64,000 nt of DNA, from assembly GCA_010909165.1 (NCBI GenBank), contig VJWM01000135.1, positions 558,001 through 622,000 of the forward strand, given 5' to 3'. The notes beneath the pieces are model-generated. The model searched no databases and was not told the DNA's origin. It saw nothing but the letters and a program-made list of their open reading frames with translations. The position numbers were made by a program, and so were the translations under genes. Of the stretch, positions 37,126 to 48,430 are shown one piece after another. The first letter of the stretch is position 1. Every line of letters begins with the position of its first letter. Source of the DNA: Anthoceros angustus (Eukaryota; Streptophyta; Anthocerotopsida; Anthocerotales; Anthocerotaceae).

Positions 37126-37347
37126 CGTGACATGCAGCAACCTCCTACAATCGGCACGGGGAACCTTAAACCCAGGCCCTTGCGATTAGGGCTCTACGCG
37201 GGCACAAGCAAGGTCAGGCAACTATTAAAAATTCTCTTACATACTTATCTCGGACAGTGCTGCTGGTACTTATCTAGCATATCTGGCCGAGCAGATGCGG
37301 TTGTTGCTTTCCACGCTCTTCCCGGCAACGATAGCGCAGCGCAAAAG
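37126..37347. promoter_or_regulatory. Short bidirectional promoter between NOC3 and the BORCS8-like gene
   Basis: Only 222 bases separate the two start codons, so the promoters must overlap or be shared. A telobox-related GAACCTTAAACCCAGGCCC stretch lies at about 37161-37179; AAACCC-type elements are common upstream of plant ribosome-biogenesis genes. Its role here is inference. Confidence 0.55.
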
Positions 37348-38674
37348 ATGATCGGCGGGAAGAAATCTGACGCGAGTTGGATGCCGGGAGTGGCAAGCGA
37401 AGGCGATGCTGATTTCACCAAAGGTGAGAGCCGGTGATGTGCAACCCCGCTGATGCTGGTGCTGATGCTGATGCTGTTTCTGTTTCTGACGTTCTCACAA
37501 CAAAACGGTGGAGCCGGTGGATGCAGTGCACGACACCATGACGGAATTGATCAAGCAGGTGGCGAACGAGCCATCCATCGGGCTGTACTTCGTGCAGCAT
37601 CATGTGCACAAGGCGATTCCCGTCTTGGTGTCTCTGAAGGTACAGACAGGCGTAGCCGAGCTGCAGGGTTTGCCGTTTGTGGTTTGTGTCTGGTGAGTCT
37701 CACGCTGCAACCGTGGTGGAATTCTTGAAGAGCCAACTTGTGGAGAGCACGAGGGAAGCAGTTTTCAGCACCGAGGATGCTAAGGATGCTCTCACTTCTG
37801 TGAAAACCATGAAGGAGTGCGGACAGTCTACTATAGAAAGAATGATCAAGACGTTGTCTTCTGCCGCATCCGTGTTACCATCTCTGCGCCGTGGTGACAG
37901 GTGAGTGCGCATCCCGACTGGCTTGTACATAGCCTGATTAAGTAATTCAGAGTGTATGTATATTATTATAAATCATCACTTTTGCAATACGGCCGTGTCT
38001 TGAACGATCTGTCCGACCTTGAAGTTCGCATCCCTTGCCATGTCCTTGACAGTAGTACTGGACATCCGCCGGGGATGGCAGCAGATGAGCCCCATTTGGA
38101 GCACGCTTCCAAGAGAAGAAGCGAGAGTGTGCCTGAACTAGAGTCCTCTGATGTTGCTGGGAGCATCAGCTCTGCTGGGCCCAGGGGCGTGCCGCGTCTC
38201 ATCGATCCTATGATGATGAACGGCTATGTCTGGAACCTGTACGACTCTGCTGTGTCGAGAGCCAATAGTGTGACCAGTGGAGTGAGGAGGCTCACAGAGG
38301 GCAAGGCTGGAGGAGAGACGGAACCCTCTCCCGTTGCAGGCACCAACGATGCCGAAGCCAGCACTTCATCAGGTTCTCGAGCTCCCCAGACACCTACCTA
38401 CACGGTGCCAGGGAGATACATTCGTGCGGTTTACGACACTGCCTTGCAGACTGCAGGGACCGTGGGAAGAGAGGTGTGGCGGATAGGTTCCAGATCCAGT
38501 CGGGAGTCTGATCATGAGCCCTTCCAGACACTTCCACATCTGCCAACCAGCCCCCACTCTGCAGCTCCGAATGAGCAGGCACAGGATGTGGAGGAGGAGT
38601 CGTTCGAGCAGTTCCAGGCAGATCAGGCTGCCCAGTTTGAGGCTTGGCTGAGAGAGACACACACTGCCCATTGA
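37348..38674 (+). CDS. BORCS8 (MEF2BNB)-like protein with plant C-terminal extension
   Basis: Four exons: 37348-37423, 37527-37639, 37698-37900 and 37951-38674 (371 residues). The N-terminal about 130 residues match my recollection of the BORC subunit 8 family: VANEPSIGLYFVQHHVHKAI, then an all-helical stretch ending near SLRRGDR. In animals BORC links lysosomes to kinesin through Arl8; a plant role is not established. The long C-terminal part is not in the animal protein. It contains two related segments, YVWNLYDSAVSRANSVTSGV and RYIRAVYDTALQTAGTVGRE, separated by a Ser/Thr/Pro-rich linker, and ends in a Gln/Glu-rich helix. The first part of exon 4 (37951 to about 38060) reads poorly as protein, and an extra intron is possible. 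The family call is moderately sure. Confidence 0.72.
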
Positions 38675-39282
38675 CAGACAACAGACTCTTCCGTTGTACA
38701 TATGTATGTTTTGTGTGACTAGTATTGCAGGAATGTACAGTAAATGCTTTCACCTAACCGGTGTCTAGATAGGACGTGGCGAGTCGTGGCCCGCCCTGGG
38801 CCCCCCTTGGGGAAGGTGCGTGGGACCTGCGGCTGCGGGGGCCGCGCACGGGTTAACCTTGGGTGAAGTGCGGAGGTTAAATATGATGCTTACGCTGTTC
38901 CAATGTGCAGGAAATGGAAGTGTGCAGGAAATGGAAGTGTGCAGGGCACTCCGTTCTCCTTTGGCGGGCTACGAGCATTTGACAAAGATTTCTTGTGGGT
39001 CGGGCTACCACGTGTAGATTCGTCCACTTGGAGCTGATGGGCGGCGGGGATTGGGGTCAAGTATGACGGCGGAGTCAGGGAGACGGCTGGTTGCTTGCCG
39101 TAGCAGGCAGGATCGGTCTGCGTTCAGAATTGTTGGGCGTTGGGAGATTGTGGGTGCTATTCCCGTGGACAGAAGAGGAATTGGTTGCAATCTGTGTGCT
39201 GGAGGTTATGAGAATTCAGAACTCTGGATGTGACTGCAGTGAGAATTCAGACTCTGGATGTGTCTGAAGTGTCAAGGCCGAG
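38675..39282 (+). other. ABC1K upstream region with short direct repeats
   Basis: Intergenic sequence holding the 3' end of the BORCS8-like gene and the ABC1K promoter. A 17-bp unit (TGTGCAGGAAATGGAAG) is repeated about 2.4 times at 38904-38945. A roughly 30-bp unit containing GAGAATTCAGACTCTGGATG is repeated at about 39210-39270, just before the start codon. Confidence 0.6.
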
Positions 39283-42200
39283 ATGGCGACGATTGGGTTC
39301 CACTCTGGGAGTGGTGTCGCGACTTCGGGATTGCGATGTGCAGTTGCGTGGGAGGAAGTGGGCCTCCGATCTGAGGGCCTGAATGGTCCATCTAGTATGA
39401 GTCTGAATTGGAGTCCGCATTTTCGGAGCGGAACGTCGCTGGGTTCTTTGAGGGGGTTGAGGGGGAGGAGGAGGAGGAAGTGCGGGCGGCCAAGGAGCTG
39501 CTTTTCTCAGTTCTCCGGCACCGGTGATGCTGAATTAGGGCAGAGGGTGGCTGAATGCGCAGGCAGGGTCGCCACTGTTGCGTGGAGTGCCGTATCGGAG
39601 CTTCAGGGGATCGCGGTGCAGTCGGGTCTGAGCCAACCTGCAGTACAGTGGTCGTCAGAAAGGACGGAAGCTTCCTTGAAGGCGGTTGTCGGTGAATTGG
39701 GGAGCGTGCAGTTGCCGGGACAGGTTGCTGAGAAGGTAATCGAGTCGTTGGACAGCGTTCAATCAGCTTTGCCTCAGGTCGCAGCTTATCCCGTGGAAGC
39801 TGGCAAGGCTGTTGGGCTTTCCGTGGATCGAATTCAGGATGTTTTTAGTAGCGTTGGAGCTACCGCACTGGGTAAAGCCGCACCTGTCCTGCAGCATGGC
39901 TTGGATCAGGTTGGGCAGTCGAATGCAGCAATTTTGGAGCGAGCTACCAGCATATGGCAAAATCTGCCCACACCAGAAGGTTTGGGCGGTGCGCAGCTCT
40001 TTGCGCAGTCCCCCGGCAGCTTTCTGGAAGGTGCGAAGAGCATCGGCAGCGCTCTCAGGTCTTCTGTTGAGGCGTCCCCTGGCTTGGAACGGCTTGCTCT
40101 CTCTGCAGTGAAAGTGTTGCATCAAACGGAGCTATTGACGTCGGATCTGGGTGCTAGTCTGGCGAATGGGTTGGTTCACTTTGACCTGTCGTCCGTTCAG
40201 GCATCAGCTGATCAGATTGGAGTCTCCGCAACAAGCATTGTTGGGGACATTGCAACCGCAGTGGGAGGATCCTACGCTGTCGCATCTTACCCGGCAGCAA
40301 CTGCTTTGCTTTTCGCCACTGCGGGCTCCGTTTTCGTGGGTGTTTCTTCTGCATCTGGTCACAGAGCTTTTGTTGAGGGCGAAGATTTGCCACTGCGGTA
40401 CGATTCTCAAGCAATTCGTGCTTACTTCCGGAGGAGACCAACCGATGTCATGTGGCGTGCTACAAAAATAGCCATGCAGAGTTCGGCATTAGCTGCTAGC
40501 ATACTGCTTGACTTTGCTACAGGCAAGGCCCGGGACAATGAACGCTTGCGAGCTACACAACTTGTGAACTTGATAGCCAGGCTTGGCCCGACAGCCATTA
40601 AGGTTGGATAAACTGACGATGTTCGTTTCGTGTTGCTCTCATCAAAATGATTTGGCGGATTTGAGCAATCCCGCATTTCCAGCAGGGAGCTGAGGGCTTA
40701 TTCAGGTTGATGTGAGCTGCAGATTGGGCAATCTCTAAGCATACGGCCAGATATTGTGCCAGTTGTGTATCTAGAAGAGCTTCAGAAACTGCAAGACAGG
40801 GTGCCACCGTTTCCAACTGATGAAGCCAAACGCATCATTCGGGAGGGTCTTGGGAAACCTGCTGAAGACATCTTTCAAGACATGTCTGTGGAACCCATAG
40901 CTGCAGCTTCTTTGGGACAGGTAACAGAGGGATCTCCGTCTGCAAGGTCGAATTGGTTGATGGTGCAGCCGTGTTACCTCACGTTTCGTTACGAATGACT
41001 GCCCCCTTCCCTCCCTTTGCAGGTCTACAAAGCCCGTCTAAAGGAAACTGGGCAACCAGTGGCAGTTAAGGTTCAGAGACCAGGAGTTCTTGAAGGAATA
41101 TCTAAAGACCTCTTCATTTTAAGGAGTACTTCCTTCGTGCTCCAGAAACTGCCCATAGTGCAATCTGATCTTGTTGGCCTACTTGATACTTGGGCAATAC
41201 GGTTCTTTGATGAGCTTGACTATGTGCAAGAGGTACACAAGGACTGGCTTGCAGAGTTCTCATAAGTCCATTCGCATGATGACATGGAGTTTGTTGTAAT
41301 GTCAGAACTTTGTTTTCAGGCCAAGAATGCCCTACGTTTTGCAGAGGATATGAAAGAACTGTCTAATGTTACAGTGCCATATGCTTACCTGCCATACACA
41401 TCTCGGAAGGTATCATAAGGTCTATACTTCATGCTAATACTGCAACTGTTGCTGTTTCATCGTCATTTGAACAGACCTCAACAATTATTTATGTTCTGCC
41501 TGCAGGTACTGACGTCTGCATGGGTAGACGGGGAGAAGCTGTCAGAAAGCAAAGCAGCAGATTTACTTCCACTTGTGACAGTTGCCTTGAACTGCTACCT
41601 GATCCAGCTACTGGAGAGTGGCTTTCTCCATGCGGACCCGCATCCTGGCAATCTGTTGAGGACACGGGATGGCCGTCTTTGTGTCCTTGATTTTGGTTTA
41701 ATGACAGAAGTGAGTTCTTCCACCACAGCTGACCTAGTACTCCAGTCTGTCAAGGTGGCTGGGTCTGGTGCTGGCCCTTTTTGGTCGGCTTCACCAGACT
41801 TCAGCCACCTCGGCATCAATAAGCAGGGTTCCTTCTCAGGTTGTTCTCAAACTTTAGTTTCACATTTTGTGTTCAGATCACTGAGGAGCAGCGGTACACC
41901 CTGATTGACTATATAGCTCATCTTGTTAACAACGACTTCGCTAGAGTGGCAGAAGACTTGGTCAGGCTAGGCTTTGTGCCTCCTGAGCTCGTCGACCCTG
42001 AGAAGACTGTTGCTGTTGTCCCTCAATTAAGTAGAGTACTTACTCAACTTGTTCAAGGCGGTGGAGCTCGTAAAGTGAATTTCACACAGGTATGTGAAAC
42101 TCCTCCTTTGGCTTGGTACAGGCAAAAAGCTTTTACATGACATACGGACATGCACATGGCTGAGAGGTTTAACTCGAAGCTCGACCTTTGCAGGTTGTGG

Positions 42201-43333
42201 TTGATCTTGCGAAGATATCCGAAGATTATGTGTTTGTCATTCCACCATATTTTGCACTTATATTAAGGGCATTTTCTGTCCTCGAGGGCATTGGACTAGA
42301 AGCTGATCCTGATTACACAATAGTCGAGGAATGCTACCCGTACATATCAAAGAGGCTGATAACAGATGACAGGTAGCTGATACATGGTCTGGTTGTCGTG
42401 ACAGAGTTGGAGAATGCATTGTGTGTATCCTTGTCTTACAAGATGGTCTTGCTGGCAGTCCAAGGGCACGTGAAGCTCTCAAATATTTCCTCTACAGTGG
42501 GAAGGATCAACTGGACGTGCAAAGAGTTGAGGACATTGCCCAAGGCTTTCAAACTTTCCGTGAGTCCATGGCCCCTTGGAATCCCTCTGATTCCCCAAGA
42601 CGCAGCACTGCCCTAGACCCTACAACCAAACAAGCACTTTTGCTCATCTTCGATCCAAAAGGAAGCTACATACAAGAACTTCTTCTCACCGAGGTAAAGC
42701 TCCAACAATTCTACGGTCCCCAGGACTACCTCCATGGGCTACCTCCATAGCACCATCCACTTCGAACTTACTACCACGCACCTGGTGCTTTGCAGCTTGT
42801 GAGATCGGTGGACGCCTTATCCCGAGAAGCAGTGGCAGCACTCTGGCAATATCTGGCGTCAAGACTAAGGCTGCCTGTCCCCGCAGGACTCTTGGCTCCA
42901 GGCTCCTGGCCTCTTGGATTCACTCGTGTAGCCAGTTTGTCGCAAGAGGATCAGAAATCACTGGACACAGTACGCAGGCTCTGGTCCCTTTTGGAGCCGC
43001 AACTCAACCAGGCAAACTCTGCAGGTAAGATATCGTCCCGGTAATCTTCCATCTCCCCCAACCACCTACAACCTGGAAAGTCGTAAGCAAGCAATCCTGA
43101 CTGACCATGGCCCTTCTCCAGACATGGTGGACATGGCACAGGATGCCATGCCTTTGCTGAGGGACCTGTTCCCGGGGGTAACAACCGCAGCCCAGAGGTT
43201 CGTCATTATGCTCCTCCAACGGCAGGCCTTACGATTGGCAGACGACCTGGATGGCCGGAACTCGGTCAGAGAATGGAACCAAGATCCCGCATCCTTTGCC
43301 CGCAAGATCCAACCCTTCAGGTTCCTCAAGTGA
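39283..43333 (+). CDS. ABC1K: ABC1K (ADCK/UbiB-like) atypical kinase, plastid type, long N-terminus
   Basis: Atypical protein-kinase-like ATPase family that acts at plastoglobules on prenyl-lipid metabolism, or at mitochondria on coenzyme Q. Ten exons: 39283-40602, 40723-40920, 41023-41232, 41320-41409, 41506-41709, 41877-42089, 42194-42372, 42459-42693, 42796-43024 and 43122-43333 (1029 residues). The kinase core begins at the end of the first exon: PTAIKIGQSLSIRPDIVP (the KxGQ motif), EPIAAASLGQVYKA (Ala-rich nucleotide loop), VAVKVQRPG (Lys about 520), HADPHPGNLL (about 648) and LDFGLMTE (about 668). All catalytic residues are present. The first exon alone codes 440 residues, starting with an Arg/Ser-rich transit-like peptide and continuing as a long Ala/Ser/Val-rich helical region unlike the shorter N-termini I know. 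The start of exon 42459 was chosen to keep the frame. Confidence 0.92.
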
Positions 43334-43608
43334 CTGCCCACCTAGGTCCATTGTCCAAACAAGGCAGCATTTGTAACATTCTTGTAGCGTTTGAACTCGT
43401 GAGATGCGTAGCTGAATGGCTGAATGTGTATCTCAATTATTTTTTCTCCTATTCCGTCAACCTGCCAAGCAGGAGTTTGTACTGTAGACGTTTGTGAATC
43501 GTGAAACACGAAGGAGACGGTATGTTTGATTTTTGGCGGTAAACAGGGCTGGGCCGCTGTCCGCCCCGTTTGCGCCTGCTCGACGCCGGGGAAGAAGACG
43601 AATGCGCA
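43334..43608. promoter_or_regulatory. Short interval between ABC1K and CAF-1 p60
   Basis: Only 275 bases separate the ABC1K stop from the FAS2 start on the same strand. It must contain the ABC1K 3' end and the FAS2 promoter. No clear TATA element was seen. Confidence 0.45.
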
Positions 43609-46263
43609 ATGAAGGGAGGAACGCTGCAGATCGTGTGGCACGACGCGCTGCCCGTGCTGTCGCTGGACTTCGACTCCGAAACAGGGCTCCTCGCCACGGC
43701 TGGGGCCGACCACGACATCAAGGTGAGCGAGCTTCTCCGTCGGCTGCCATGGCATTTCGTCTCCACAAACGGGAGACGTCCTCCTAACAGCACTGTGGAA
43801 ACCGCGTCTCTGCAGCTCTGGGCCGTGCTTCTGAAAGAGGAAGGGAAGGGCTCGCCGACCGTGTCGTTCCAGGCCAACCTGGCATTTCATACGACGGCGG
43901 TGAACGTAATCCGATTCTCCCCGTCTGGTGCGCTCTCCCGTGTCTGAATCCAGAGTGGGACGATGCTGAGAAGAAGTCGTGTTTACTCGTCTCGATACGT
44001 TTTTCAAGCTCGGCTTGTGTTGTGCAGGGGAGCTGCTTGCGTCTGGTGCCGACGGTAAGTGAGCACCTGGTCTGGTCTGTATCCCTTTCCGCTGCCAGGG
44101 CTTTCGTTGGCTGAAGCTTTGTCGCCTGTTCAGGAGGTCATTTGGCAGTGTGGAAGCGTGCTGTCAATTCGGAGGGGGTGGCCACCTGGAAGATCCTGAG
44201 GCCCCTCAGGTTGGTAGCTTGCCTTGGGCCAGACTGGGTAGGTTGGTTAGTACCTGCAGGGTGAGGACTCACATTTTGTGTACCATATGGCTGTTGCTGC
44301 ATTTTCAGTTTCCATCCCAAGGATGTGCTGGACTTGGAGTGGTCTCCTGATGGCACATTCCTTATTTCGGGCTCGGTGGACAACAGCTGCATCATATGGA
44401 ATGTGGCTAAAGGTAAGGTATATCGTGTTCCTGTCAGAGTTTCAAGTGCGGCATGCTGAGTTTTTCCTAATCTGTGCTTTCATTCGGTTCTGTTGTTTCG
44501 CAGGTGCTCCTTTGCAGGTGCTCAAAGACCACTTGCATTATGTGCAGGGTGTTGCCTGGGACCCTACTGGTCAATATGTTTCCACTGTCAGTGGCGACAG
44601 GACTTGCCGCATCTACTCGCCTCGACCAGCAAAGGGCAGCAGTAAAGCTCAGGATAAGAGTGCCAAGGACGGGCTGCCGAAATTTGTTTGCCAGCATGTT
44701 CTGGCCAAAGTGAGTGTGAGAACTTCGGAGGATGTTCCCATGCAGGTGGACGACGCTGATAACCCAGCTACAAAAACGGTAAGTGCTCGAATGTTAGCTA
44801 CTGTCTAGAACAGCAGATTCGCGTCAACTGACCCCTTCACCTTTTGTATTCTTGCTGACAGGCTTCCAGCTCAAAACAGCATTTGTTTCATGATGAAAAT
44901 TTACCAACCTTCTTCCGAAGGTTAGCATGGTCTCCTGAGGGCTCCTTTCTGCTAATACCTGCAGGTGACTAGTTTCTAAGTGCTTGAGCAAAGCGTCGTC
45001 ATTCAAATTTTTTATGTTTCGTGCATGTTAACATCGTCGCTCTTGACTCCCATCTCCATCAGGAATATATAAGCCGACAGCAGATGCTTGGGCCTTAAAC
45101 ACAACTTGTGTTGTCTCCAGAAAGGATCTCTCAAGGTACCTTCCAAAGCCTTGCTTGGAAGATCGTTAAATTGTTTCTTATGGGGAATAAGCAATAAGTT
45201 TTTTTGGAAGGTGGAACATAACTGATTTTGTTGCAGGCCTTGTCTACAGCTCCCATGCGGGAAGAAAGCTGTGGTTGCTGTTCGTTTTTGTCCCGTAATC
45301 TTCACCCGGCGGTCCAATGTAGAAACAGGAACATCTCTAGACGCGGGTAACTATCCGAGCTTTTTATTTACTCTGCAGCCCTTTTTCATTCAGCAACAAC
45401 ACTGATTGACATATCTCCAGATGGTGGAGTTTTCAGATTGCCATATCGGATGGTATTTGCCGTGGCAACACTCAACTCTCTGTACATATACGACACTCAA
45501 AGTGATAGCCCTGTACTAGTGTTTGCAGCGCTTCATTACTCTGCCATAACAGATCTTGCGTGGTATGGCACTCTCACATTTTTTTTTTTTTTTAGCGGAA
45601 AACTCTCTCACATTTTGGCCTTGCACTTGGAACTAGTGTTGGGCATAAGATGACATGAGATTTACCTGTTTTTTTGGGCAGGTCAGCAAATGCCAAATTC
45701 CTGGCTGCTTCCTCTCAAGATGGCTATTGTACATTACTGGGCTTCGACGAAGGGGAACTAGGAGACCCCATGCCTCTCACTGGTACGCCCGTCGAGCATG
45801 GTTGACGCATTGTTTTGTTACATCATCTTTTGGCATGAGCATCAGTCAGGCAGGATGGCACTGACGAGCACGATGGCTTCTATTGACGTCAGCTATCCCG
45901 CCCCATATTGCGAGCTACCTTCCTGAAGCAAGACGGAGAAAGCTTGCAGGCTCTCTGGGTGAGTTATCAAGCCCCAAGCAAGACTCCGCAGCGGTGGAGT
46001 CCTCCCAGCAGGCCAAGCCCACTGATACTAATGCTGAACCTGATCCCCTATTGAACAAGCAACAGCCTCCAGTTGGCAACCAATTCCAGGGTCCTGCCAC
46101 TATGGCCCAACTTTCCGAACCAAAAACCCGAACCACCCCAGTAGGTGACCCACAGGCGTATGAAGCGGACGGTACAGCGGAGCCCGAGAGAATAGACCCG
46201 GACTTGACTCTCGTGAAGAAACCTCGTCGTGTTACCCCAGTACCTATTAAAGATGGCCTTTGA
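43609..46263 (+). CDS. FAS2: Chromatin assembly factor 1 p60 subunit (FAS2)
   Basis: WD40 subunit of CAF-1, which deposits histones H3-H4 on newly replicated DNA. Twelve exons: 43609-43722, 43816-43927, 44028-44054, 44134-44209, 44309-44412, 44504-44778, 44862-44964, 45063-45135, 45237-45346, 45421-45562, 45682-45782 and 45893-46263 (535 residues). It starts [12 protein letters not shown] as in the family. WD-repeat lines are seen in order: [43 protein letters not shown], and [14 protein letters not shown]. Later blocks include [49 protein letters not shown] and [14 protein letters not shown]. The third exon is only 27 bases. The C-terminal about 120 residues are Pro/Glu/Lys-rich and poorly conserved, as is usual after the propeller. 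Confidence 0.95.
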
Positions 46264-46399
46264 CCAATGAATTACTATGTATACTTGTCCCTTACATCTA
46301 AGGTCCTTGTAGGCAAGTTCCGGCAGACATTTGCTACAACACGGTAGGAGCAGAGCTCAGCAGCTCCAATATCATGTGTTTGAACGAGAACTAATTACC
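46264..46399. other. Very short convergent gap (FAS2 and exostosin)
   Basis: Only 136 bases lie between the two stop codons, so the 3' UTRs probably overlap on opposite strands. Confidence 0.6.
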
Positions 46400-48430
46400 C
46401 TAAGTGGTAGGAAGCTGTTGAGGTCCTTGTACCTCAACCTGCCGCAATCTGCGCATCCACACGGAGTGCAGGATCATGTGAAAAGCATCATACCGCTCAG
46501 GACTCTTGGGGTGCCACAAGAAGTGTTGCCTGACATGCTGGAGCCGGCTTTGAAGAGTCCTATACTGCTTGTCCGTGATTTCCAGCAGGATCTGCTTGAG
46601 GTTGGGAATGTCCTTCTCATCCACCGTGATGGAGAAGGTACTCCAGTCCAGAACATCAGCTAAGGGAAGCGAAAAGTTGTCCGCTATAATCACTGGCACG
46701 CAGTCGTAAGAGATGGCTTCCACAAGGCGTGGGCTGTTCACCTCATATCCCATGGCGCAGATGCAAAATTTGCTGGACTTCATGTATTGGACATAAGATA
46801 CCTTCTGGGCAACGGCGCGGGGAAGAACCTCGTATATCCTCAAGTCTGGATCCTTGTCCTTCCAATGCTCCAGAAGAACAGGGCGAACTCTGCCGTGCAT
46901 CTGACCAGCGAAAAATGCCAGATAAGGACGATGACTAGGCCTGTTCCCTCCAAGCTTGGGATCGGATCCCTTTCTGCGCTTGTGAATGTAGACTTCCGGT
47001 AAGGAAACGTCTTTGTAGGGCATGAACTCTTCTGACAGGTCTGCATTGCACACCACTTTGACCGCGTTGTGCCGCAGAGTTGGATGATCCCTGGCAGTTG
47101 CAGGGCCCCAATCGTGGCATGCTACAAAGAAATGGTCTCGTCCATCTGTCAGATTCCAGAAGGGGTACTTCACTGCGAGGTCGTCCACATAGTCCTTGAT
47201 GAAGGTAGCTAAGGGCCGCATGTTGTGGGAGTCCGGAACATAGAGATGGGTCACCATCTGTGCCACACTGTAAGGCAAGAAGTACATGTGAGCCTTCACC
47301 GGATTCTTGGTTACAAATTTACTGCCCCTAGTTACCCTGTCAATGAACTGGCCCTCCGAGGCGTAGATGCCTGTGAGAGGTCCCGTGTGCACTAGCGGTC
47401 TTGCACCTTCTTTATACACAAAGATCTTGAAGGTCTTCTCCATGAGCTCGTAACTCTTCTTGAAAAGGGTCACGTTGTGGTAGACAGGCCAGTACAGCGG
47501 ATCACTTCCTTCCACACTGTAAGAGGGATCTTCTATCGCCAGTTTTGCTTGTCTGAGTTGGCTATCAGCTATGCTCCTCCACCCAGGCAACTTCTCGGCA
47601 GAAGCCGCCATAGGTTGTGCTTGATCCTGATGACTCATGTTCGCACTGGGCGGTGCGTCCAAGAAGTGTTGTTGCTCCTCAACCTTTCCTACTTGTTCCA
47701 AAGAGGGAATCTTGTCGACACTCCCGGGGATCCCTCCTTCCGCTGTCGAGGCGTGGTCGAAAGAGAGAACGTTGTCCGCCCTCACAGAGCTTCCCGTTTC
47801 CAAGGTCGTGGCTTCTTTGTCGACCTTCATTCTATTAGCAGAAGCTACCAGCTCCACTCCATCATCATTTTGCGGCTCCACTGCGCCTTCACCCTTAGTG
47901 TCAGCTTCCCTGGGATAGGGCGTTACCAGCTGAGTAGCATTATCTCTGCCACTTGTCCTATCTTCTTCAGGCTGCAGGTAGACGATATCATCAATGCCTT
48001 CGTCGCTGGCTTCTTGGACGAACCTCTGGACACCATTATCCGCCACCTCTTGTTCCGAGACGTAGATACTCCCAAATTCTGAGCCCCCCACTGACAGCTC
48101 GTCGACTTCTGATGTCGCCTGTGCAATGGCATCCCCCTGTAACAAACTGGCTGGCTGGCTGGGAGCTGCAAACTGCTCTTCTGCTGCAGCATACTTAGCA
48201 ACAATCAGCGAAGCGGTAGGTCTCTCTTGTCGAGGTGCAGTGGACTCCGCAGAAAGAACAGCCGAATCAGTTTGCAAAGAAGTGAAGGAGATCAGCGGCC
48301 ATCTGCCCAGGGGGGAGCTACTCTGGTCACTCCAATCCAGAATCGGGTACAAAACTGCTCCCAGCGCCATCAACAACATAAAGGATGCTGCCCTGACCAT
48401 CTGCCGTCTAATCAAGCCGCTAGCTGCCAT
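46400..48430 (-). CDS. Exostosin-family glycosyltransferase (GT47)
   Basis: Golgi type II membrane glycosyltransferase of family GT47, whose plant members build xyloglucan, xylan or pectin side chains. One exon of 676 residues begins at MAASGLIRRQM; codons further upstream in the frame lack an ATG. A single hydrophobic anchor (ASFMLLMALGAVLYPILDW) lies near residues 14-33, followed by a long acidic, Ser-rich stem to about residue 285. The exostosin domain follows: EKTFKIFVYKEG, NPVKAHMYFLPYS, DHFFVACHDWGP, RPYLAFFAGQMHGRVRP, MKSSKFCICAMGYEVNSPR and YDCVPVIIADNFSLPL. This subgroup resembles the At5g03795/At3g07620-like plant exostosins, whose substrates are mostly unassigned. Intron-free. Confidence 0.94.
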   Translation of the reverse strand: MAASGLIRRQMVRAASFMLLMALGAVLYPILDWSDQSSSPLGRWPLISFTSLQTDSAVLSAESTAPRQERPTASLIVAKYAAAEEQFAAPSQPASLLQGDAIAQATSEVDELSVGGSEFGSIYVSEQEVADNGVQRFVQEASDEGIDDIVYLQPEEDRTSGRDNATQLVTPYPREADTKGEGAVEPQNDDGVELVASANRMKVDKEATTLETGSSVRADNVLSFDHASTAEGGIPGSVDKIPSLEQVGKVEEQQHFLDAPPSANMSHQDQAQPMAASAEKLPGWRSIADSQLRQAKLAIEDPSYSVEGSDPLYWPVYHNVTLFKKSYELMEKTFKIFVYKEGARPLVHTGPLTGIYASEGQFIDRVTRGSKFVTKNPVKAHMYFLPYSVAQMVTHLYVPDSHNMRPLATFIKDYVDDLAVKYPFWNLTDGRDHFFVACHDWGPATARDHPTLRHNAVKVVCNADLSEEFMPYKDVSLPEVYIHKRRKGSDPKLGGNRPSHRPYLAFFAGQMHGRVRPVLLEHWKDKDPDLRIYEVLPRAVAQKVSYVQYMKSSKFCICAMGYEVNSPRLVEAISYDCVPVIIADNFSLPLADVLDWSTFSITVDEKDIPNLKQILLEITDKQYRTLQSRLQHVRQHFLWHPKSPERYDAFHMILHSVWMRRLRQVEVQGPQQLPTT

